Below are positions 6,276-9,417 of a stretch of DNA of 9,417 bases, piece after piece. Under the pieces are notes generated by a model that worked only from the letters and a program-made list of their open reading frames with translations, searched no databases and was not told where the DNA came from. The stretch's first letter is position 1. Every line of letters starts with the position of its first letter. Made by a program: the position numbers and the translations under genes. Source of the stretch: Acidobacteriaceae bacterium (GTDB lineage Bacteria; Acidobacteriota; Terriglobia; Terriglobales; SbA1); assembly GCA_003136335.1 (NCBI GenBank), contig PLEA01000367.1:247-9663 (forward strand). The letters are read 5' to 3'.

Positions 6276-6833
6276 ATGCCAATCCGCCCGATCCTCCAAC
6301 TCGGCGACCCACTCCTGCGGCAAAAGGCCATCATGGTCGATGACCCGACGGTGCGCGAGATTCACGATCTGGTCCGCGATCTCGCGGACACGCTCGCTCA
6401 CTGGCGCTCCGCAACTGGCTACGGACGCGGCATTGCCGCTCCCCAACTTGGCGAGTTGCAGCGCGTCATTTTTCTCAAACTCCCGGAAGCCGAGCCGTGG
6501 CCGCTCATTAACCCGGAGATCATCGAAGCGAGCGAAGAAAAAAGTATTGTCTGGGACGCCTGCCTGAGTTTCCTTTCGATCTTCATGCAGGTCGAACGCC
6601 ACCGCCGCGTGACAGTGTGCTACCAGAATCTGAATGGTGAAAGGCTCGAATTAAAAGCAGACGACAACCGCAATCTTTCCGAACTCCTGCAGCACGAAAT
6701 CGATCACCTCGATGGCATCCTGGCGATCGATCGCGTCGTCAATCTCAACACCATCTGCACCCGCGAAGAATTCGAAAAGCGTTACCGCGACGCGAGTCCC
6801 TACGCGGTCGCTCCAGTTACAATCAAGAGCTGA
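6276..6833 (+). CDS. Variant peptide deformylase
   Basis: This 185-residue protein belongs to the peptide deformylase family, metalloenzymes that remove N-formyl groups from new proteins. It has motif 1 as YGRGIAAPQLG (49-59; usual GxGxAAPQ), motif 2 as DACLSF (94-99; usual EGCLS) and motif 3 as QHEIDHLDG (139-147). Metal ligands Cys96, His140, His144 and the catalytic Glu141 are kept. The Glu-Gly before the Cys has become Asp-Ala, and motif 1 is preceded by an unusual AHWRSATG segment. The C-terminal tail from about residue 154 (VVNLNTICTREEFEKRY) also differs from the ordinary enzyme. It may be a secondary deformylase or act on another substrate; the metal site argues for activity. The usual partner gene fmt is not adjacent. 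The start ATG has only a weak upstream ggaa. It follows the deaminase in the same direction. I withhold the symbol def because of the motif changes. Confidence 0.85.
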   Translation: MPIRPILQLGDPLLRQKAIMVDDPTVREIHDLVRDLADTLAHWRSATGYGRGIAAPQLGELQRVIFLKLPEAEPWPLINPEIIEASEEKSIVWDACLSFLSIFMQVERHRRVTVCYQNLNGERLELKADDNRNLSELLQHEIDHLDGILAIDRVVNLNTICTREEFEKRYRDASPYAVAPVTIKS

Positions 6834-6834
6834 A

Positions 6835-6946
6835 TAGGTCTTAGGTCTTGGGTTTTAGGTGTTAAGTCTTAGGCAAAGTTTGAAGTTGCGCAGAGACTGA
6901 GAGACGACATCGCCAAAGACCCAATACCTTTAAGACCGAAGACCAA
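6835..6946 (+). repeat. Long imperfect inverted repeat 3 abutting the racemase start codon
   Basis: The left arm (6835-6870) is G/T-rich and iterates ggtctta, ggtcttgggt and taggtgttaagtctt. The right arm (6916-6946) is A/C-rich and reads aagaccc, aatacct, aagacc and gaagacc. They pair as ggtctt-N-ggtctt and ggt-N-tt-NN-gtctt, with a bulge of about 4 bases and a 45-base loop. The right arm ends 5 bases before the racemase ATG, so a folded transcript would cover the usual ribosome-binding position. No Shine-Dalgarno is evident there. A TACAAT sits at 6818-6823 inside the end of the deformylase gene; if used, the leader would be essentially this hairpin. Confidence 0.75.
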
Positions 6947-6951
6947 AACTG

Positions 6952-7641
6952 ATGTTACACATCGGCATTGTCGCATCCAGCGCGGAAGGCGCCGCGCTCT
7001 GCTATCGCACCATCTGCGTTGAGGGCGCGGAGTTGCTCGGTCCCTACAATCATCCCGAAGTGTCGATGCACGGGCATCCTTTCGTCCAATATAAGAAATG
7101 CATTGATGCAACTGATTGGGTCGGAGTCGCAGAACTCATGCTCTCCTCCGCGGAGAAGTTGGCCAAGGCCGGCGCCGACTTTCTTATCGCTCCCGTCAAC
7201 ACCGTGCACCAGGCTTTCGATCTGGTTGAGCACCGCTCCCCGCGCCCCTGGCTGCACATCGCGATTGAAGTCGCCAATGAAGCCAGGCGCCACGGTTACA
7301 AACGCCTCGGAGTACTCGGCACGCGTTCCTTGATGGACGGTCCGGTTTACCGCGACACGTTGAAGGACGCTGGTATCGAGCAGCGCGTTCCGGGCGTGGA
7401 ACAGCGGGAGCGCATTCATCGCATCATCTTCGATGAACTGGTCCAGGGAAATTTCCTGTCTCGCACGCAGGCGTATTTCACAGAGGTGATTCGCACGCTC
7501 AAAGATGAGGGCTGCGACGCGGTGGCACTCGCCTGTACTGAAATCCCGTTACTGATGACGCCGGAGTCTTCCCCGCTTCCCATGCTCGACTCTACGCGCA
7601 TACTGGCCAGAGCCGCCCTGCGCAAGGCAGTGGAAGGCTAG
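6952..7641 (+). CDS. Asp/Glu/hydantoin racemase family protein with altered active site
   Basis: This 229-residue cytoplasmic protein has the two-domain aspartate/glutamate racemase fold, which inverts amino acids with two cysteines and no cofactor. Family marks: an N-terminal strand IGIVASSAEGAALCYR (4-19), ADFLIAPVNTVHQAFD (75-90), PWLHIA (99-104), RLGVLGTRSLMDGPVYRD (118-135), ERIHRIIFDEL (153-163) and ALACTEIPLL (192-201). Cys195 in ACTEI is the C-terminal catalytic cysteine. The first cysteine, expected just before the NT pair, is replaced by Ala80 (IAPVNTVH). With one of the two acid/base cysteines missing, it may be one-sided, use another residue, or have another reaction. The usual N-terminal GGMSWEST-like loop is also changed (ASSAEGA). 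The start is the ATG at 6952, just after inverted repeat 3, with no visible Shine-Dalgarno. It ends in TAG and is followed by a PIN-domain remnant. Confidence 0.85.
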   Translation: MLHIGIVASSAEGAALCYRTICVEGAELLGPYNHPEVSMHGHPFVQYKKCIDATDWVGVAELMLSSAEKLAKAGADFLIAPVNTVHQAFDLVEHRSPRPWLHIAIEVANEARRHGYKRLGVLGTRSLMDGPVYRDTLKDAGIEQRVPGVEQRERIHRIIFDELVQGNFLSRTQAYFTEVIRTLKDEGCDAVALACTEIPLLMTPESSPLPMLDSTRILARAALRKAVEG

Positions 7642-7658
7642 CGAAGGGAGGGCAACTT

Positions 7659-7811
7659 CCTATCGCGGTCATCCCCGCTGACCTGGACCGCGCCACTCGC
7701 GTCGCTGCCCTTAAACAAAAGCATAACCTGGGCCACGCCGATGCCTTCGCCGCCGAACTGGCCATGGAACGCGGGATGACACTCGTAAAGGCAAGGCCGC
7801 ATGTTTCGAGG
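7659..7811 (+). pseudogene. C-terminal remnant of a PIN-domain (VapC-like) protein
   Basis: A frame without its own start reads PIAVIPADLDRATRVAAL then KQKHNLGHADAFAAELAMER and GMTLVKARPHVSR. This matches the second half of PIN-domain ribonucleases: a helix with LK-K, the (Y/H)ADAFAAALA helix carrying an acidic residue, and the final TLVT-DPEF strand. The last acidic residue is lost (ARPHV in place of ADPEF), and the N-terminal half with the first catalytic Asp is absent, since the racemase stop codon lies only 17 bases upstream. The frame runs on past 7811 into the opposite-strand kinase gene without further similarity. I read it as a decayed toxin fragment; no VapB-like antitoxin gene is nearby. 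An internal ATG at 7764 would give only a meaningless tail. Confidence 0.6.
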
Positions 7812-7843
7812 GGGGAGCAGCCGCTATCTGCCAGTGACGACTC

Positions 7844-8509
7844 TCAGGCCCCCGCTGCGTCCTGCCCGCCCAGTGGCAGGAAATACTGCGTACCCTTGAT
7901 GGGCTCGGTAACTTTGCGCAGCAGTTCCTGCAAGTCTTCGTTGCGATCGACGAAATCAATCTCTGACGTATTGACGATCAGCAAGTCCGAAGATGTGTAG
8001 TGAAAAAAGAAGTGCTCGTAGGCCTTGACCACTTCTGCCAGATAATCGTCGCTCACCGCCCGCTCGCCCGGTGCATTCTTCTTCTTGAGCCGCTTCTTCA
8101 GCACCTCGGGCGTAGCCTGCAAATAAATTACGAGATCCGGCGTGGGCAGTTGGTCGCGAAAATGGTTGTAGTAGCGGTTATACGTGTCCAGTTCCTGGTC
8201 GGTCAGATTGAGGCAGGCAAACAGCTTGTCTTTTTCGAAGATAAAGTCGGAGACCACGATTTTCTGCGACCGCGGTCCCAAGTCGAGCGCCTGCAACTGC
8301 TCGAAACGTCGCACTAGAAATGTAAACTGCGCCTGAAACGCCGCCCCGCGTTCGCCTTCATAAAAAGAGTATAGAAACGGATTGCTATCGGGCTCCATCA
8401 CCCGTTGCGCGTTCAACCGCTCGGCTAGAATGCGCGCCAGCGTGCTCTTACCCACTCGAATGGGCCCTTCCACAGCAATGTACCGGGGCAGTTCAAAAAG
8501 ATTGGCCAT
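7844..8509 (-). CDS. Deoxynucleoside kinase
   Basis: This 221-residue cytoplasmic enzyme of the deoxynucleoside kinase family should phosphorylate deoxynucleosides (salvage) with ATP. The P-loop is VEGPIRVGKST (13-23). A substrate-side Glu-Pro follows at 39-40 (VMEPDSNPFL), then the QAQFTFLVRRFEQ helix (59-71) and VVSDFIFEKDKLFA (85-98), in which Asp88 takes the place of the acidic catalytic base of the classical (E/D)RS motif. The lid RLKKKNAPGER (140-150) carries the basic residues. The replacement of the DRS arginine and serine by Phe-Ile is, as I recall, shared by a bacterial subfamily often found near folate or pantothenate genes, which are not present here. The start is the ATG at 8507-8509, with no clear Shine-Dalgarno; a promoter candidate lies 28-56 bases upstream. 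The gene is alone on the minus strand, divergent from the deacetylase and convergent with the PIN remnant. Confidence 0.88.
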   Translation of the reverse strand: MANLFELPRYIAVEGPIRVGKSTLARILAERLNAQRVMEPDSNPFLYSFYEGERGAAFQAQFTFLVRRFEQLQALDLGPRSQKIVVSDFIFEKDKLFACLNLTDQELDTYNRYYNHFRDQLPTPDLVIYLQATPEVLKKRLKKKNAPGERAVSDDYLAEVVKAYEHFFFHYTSSDLLIVNTSEIDFVDRNEDLQELLRKVTEPIKGTQYFLPLGGQDAAGA

Positions 8510-8536
8510 GAGTTCGTGCGATGTCTCGGAATTGGA

Positions 8537-8565
8537 AGGATATCTTGGTTGCGCCTCACTGGCAA
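8537..8565 (-). promoter_or_regulatory. Candidate sigma-70 promoter of the deoxynucleoside kinase
   Basis: On the minus strand TTGCCA (8565-8560) and TATCCT (8542-8537) are separated by exactly 17 bases. They match the consensus at five and four of six positions. Transcription would start near 8530, giving a leader of about 20 bases before the ATG at 8509. Confidence 0.45.
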
Positions 8566-8590
8566 TTGCGGGAAGAGTTAACAGCCCCCT

Positions 8591-8668
8591 ATTGCTGATT
8601 TCTTGATTGTTGATTGCTGAATGAAAGCTCCGAAGGGAATCCGCAATCAGAAATCATCCATTAACAAT
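8591..8668 (+). repeat. Long imperfect inverted repeat 4 upstream of the deacetylase
   Basis: The left arm (8591-8622) is G/T-rich and iterates attgctgatt, cttgattg and ttgattgctga. The right arm (8639-8668) is A/C-rich and reads gcaatcag, aaatcatcc and ttaacaat. About three quarters of positions pair, around a 16-base loop. It lies in the divergent spacer between kinase and deacetylase and ends 12 bases before the ATG at 8681. An alternative ATG at 8621 falls inside the repeat, and translation from it would simply read through the right arm. Confidence 0.7.
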
Positions 8669-8674
8669 TACAAT
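8669..8674 (+). promoter_or_regulatory. Candidate -10 box (TACAAT) directly before the deacetylase start
   Basis: TACAAT follows inverted repeat 4 immediately and ends 6 bases before the ATG at 8681, mirroring the deaminase arrangement at 5175-5188. If used, the mRNA would be leaderless, and the inverted repeat would lie upstream of the transcript in the promoter DNA. No convincing -35 is visible. Confidence 0.35.
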
Positions 8675-8680
8675 TCTTCC

Positions 8681-9394
8681 ATGCTCGGAGCCGTGCTAGC
8701 CGGAACAGGCGCCGCAATTGCCGTCGCCGCTGGATATCAATCGATGGCGCCGACCGGGCAGTGGTACGGCAGCACCTTTACCGGCCTCGCCCGCGGGACA
8801 AGACAAATCGCGCTTACCTATGACGATGGCCCCAATGACGCGCACACCATGCGTTTGCTGGAGGTGCTCGCCAGGCACGAAGTACACGCGACTTTTTTTC
8901 TGATCGGACGCTACGTTCAACAGCTACCCGAAATCGCCCGCCAGATCGTCAAGGCCGGCCACATTGTCGGCAACCACACGTTCACCCATCCGCTGCTGAT
9001 CTTCAAAAGCGCGGCTGAAATTCGCCGGGAAGTCTCCGGCTGTCGCTCCGCCCTGCAGGACGCCGTCGGCGGAAATTTCAATCTAATCTCCAATCTCTTT
9101 CGGCCTCCATTCGGCGGCCGTCGCCCCGGCGTGGTGCGCATCGCGCGTGAATTAGGCCTTGAGCCAGTGATGTGGAATGTGACAGGCTACGACTGGAGCA
9201 CGCCTCCATCGGGGGTGATCGAAGAGAAGGTGGCAAAGCAGATTCGCGGCGGCGACGTAATCCTCTTGCACGACGGCGGTCACAAACACATGGGCGCCGA
9301 CCGGTCCCAAACAGTTCTGGCGACGGATCGGCTGATCAAGCGCTACAAGTCGGAAGGCTACGAGTTCGTGACGATCCCGGAAATGATGAAATGA
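8681..9394 (+). CDS. Polysaccharide deacetylase (NodB domain, membrane-anchored)
   Basis: This 237-residue carbohydrate esterase family 4 (CE4) protein should remove N- or O-acetyl groups from a cell-wall or extracellular polysaccharide using a divalent metal. All five NodB motifs can be read: TYDDGPN (46-52, catalytic base Asp48, metal Asp49), NHTFTHP (98-104, metal His99 and His103), RPPFG (141-145), the WNVTGYDWS region (165-173) and LLHDGG (195-200, His197). Residues 2-18 (LGAVLAGTGAAIAVAAG) form a short hydrophobic segment with no basic N-region or clear cleavage site, suggesting an uncleaved anchor or weak signal. I chose the ATG at 8681 because the 20 codons from the ATG at 8621 translate an inverted-repeat arm and resemble no protein. 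It ends in TGA; the last 23 bases of the window hold nothing recognisable. Substrate (peptidoglycan, chitin-like or exopolysaccharide) cannot be decided. Confidence 0.92.
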   Translation: MLGAVLAGTGAAIAVAAGYQSMAPTGQWYGSTFTGLARGTRQIALTYDDGPNDAHTMRLLEVLARHEVHATFFLIGRYVQQLPEIARQIVKAGHIVGNHTFTHPLLIFKSAAEIRREVSGCRSALQDAVGGNFNLISNLFRPPFGGRRPGVVRIARELGLEPVMWNVTGYDWSTPPSGVIEEKVAKQIRGGDVILLHDGGHKHMGADRSQTVLATDRLIKRYKSEGYEFVTIPEMMK

Positions 9395-9417
9395 TGACCC
9401 GGCCGCGGGCCCAAGCG

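Noticed and set aside
7764..8000. 78-codon plus-strand frame as a gene
   Set aside because: Its first 16 codons belong to the decayed PIN domain and the rest is antisense to the kinase, with no similarity of its own.
5188..8509. A nucleoside-salvage operon of deaminase plus deoxynucleoside kinase
   Set aside because: The two genes are on opposite strands and separated by a deformylase, a racemase and a pseudogene; proximity alone does not support a unit.
8621..8680. ATG at 8621 as the deacetylase start
   Set aside because: The 20 extra codons translate the loop and right arm of an inverted repeat plus a TACAAT box; the hydrophobic N-terminus begins at 8681.

Overview
The window looks like a bacterial chromosome segment from the Acidobacteriota (Koribacter/Terriglobia-like), probably from a metagenome. 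I infer this from the GC-rich coding sequence, the look of the proteins (a YfnA-type permease with a long TM1-TM2 insert, a divergent HEIDHLDG deformylase) and a dispersed intergenic repeat beginning gtcatcctga and ending gtgaaggaccc that I associate with that phylum. No rRNA, tRNA or CRISPR is visible, and no gene-free gap exceeds about 200 bp.

Layout. 1-1353 (+): the middle of an IS256-family transposase, running in from the left edge and joined in frame near base 480 to the C-terminal third of a UvrD/PcrA helicase. 1371-1474: imperfect inverted repeat. 1487-1648 (+): 53-residue, very basic orphan protein. 1652-1742: second inverted repeat. 1773-3338 (+): APC-superfamily amino-acid permease with a TTG start. 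3382-3444: dispersed repeat with a strong hairpin, between convergent genes. 3507-5081 (-): secreted type-B carboxylesterase. 5082-5187: divergent promoter region with two back-to-back TACAAT boxes. 5188-6204 (+): adenosine-deaminase-family enzyme. 6276-6833 (+): variant peptide deformylase. 6835-6946: third inverted repeat. 6952-7641 (+): Asp/Glu-racemase family protein lacking the first catalytic Cys. 7659-7811 (+): decayed C-terminal piece of a PIN-domain (VapC-like) protein. 7844-8509 (-): deoxynucleoside kinase. 8591-8668: fourth inverted repeat. 8681-9394 (+): membrane-anchored NodB-type polysaccharide deacetylase.

The genes are mostly unrelated housekeeping or metabolic functions, each in its own transcription unit; the only plausible operon is deaminase plus deformylase (71-bp gap). 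Two nucleoside-salvage enzymes (deaminase and deoxynucleoside kinase) are present, but on opposite strands and not adjacent.

The most unusual signal is between the genes. Four spacers each hold a long, imperfect inverted repeat whose arms are built from short iterated words. The words differ at every locus, but the design is the same: G/T-rich arm first, A/C-rich arm second relative to the downstream gene, ending 5-30 nt before its start codon. I know of no named element with this description. Other points are the transposase-helicase chimera (real rearrangement or assembly join), two enzymes with altered active-site motifs, and TACAAT boxes only 6-7 nt from start codons, which suggest leaderless transcripts.
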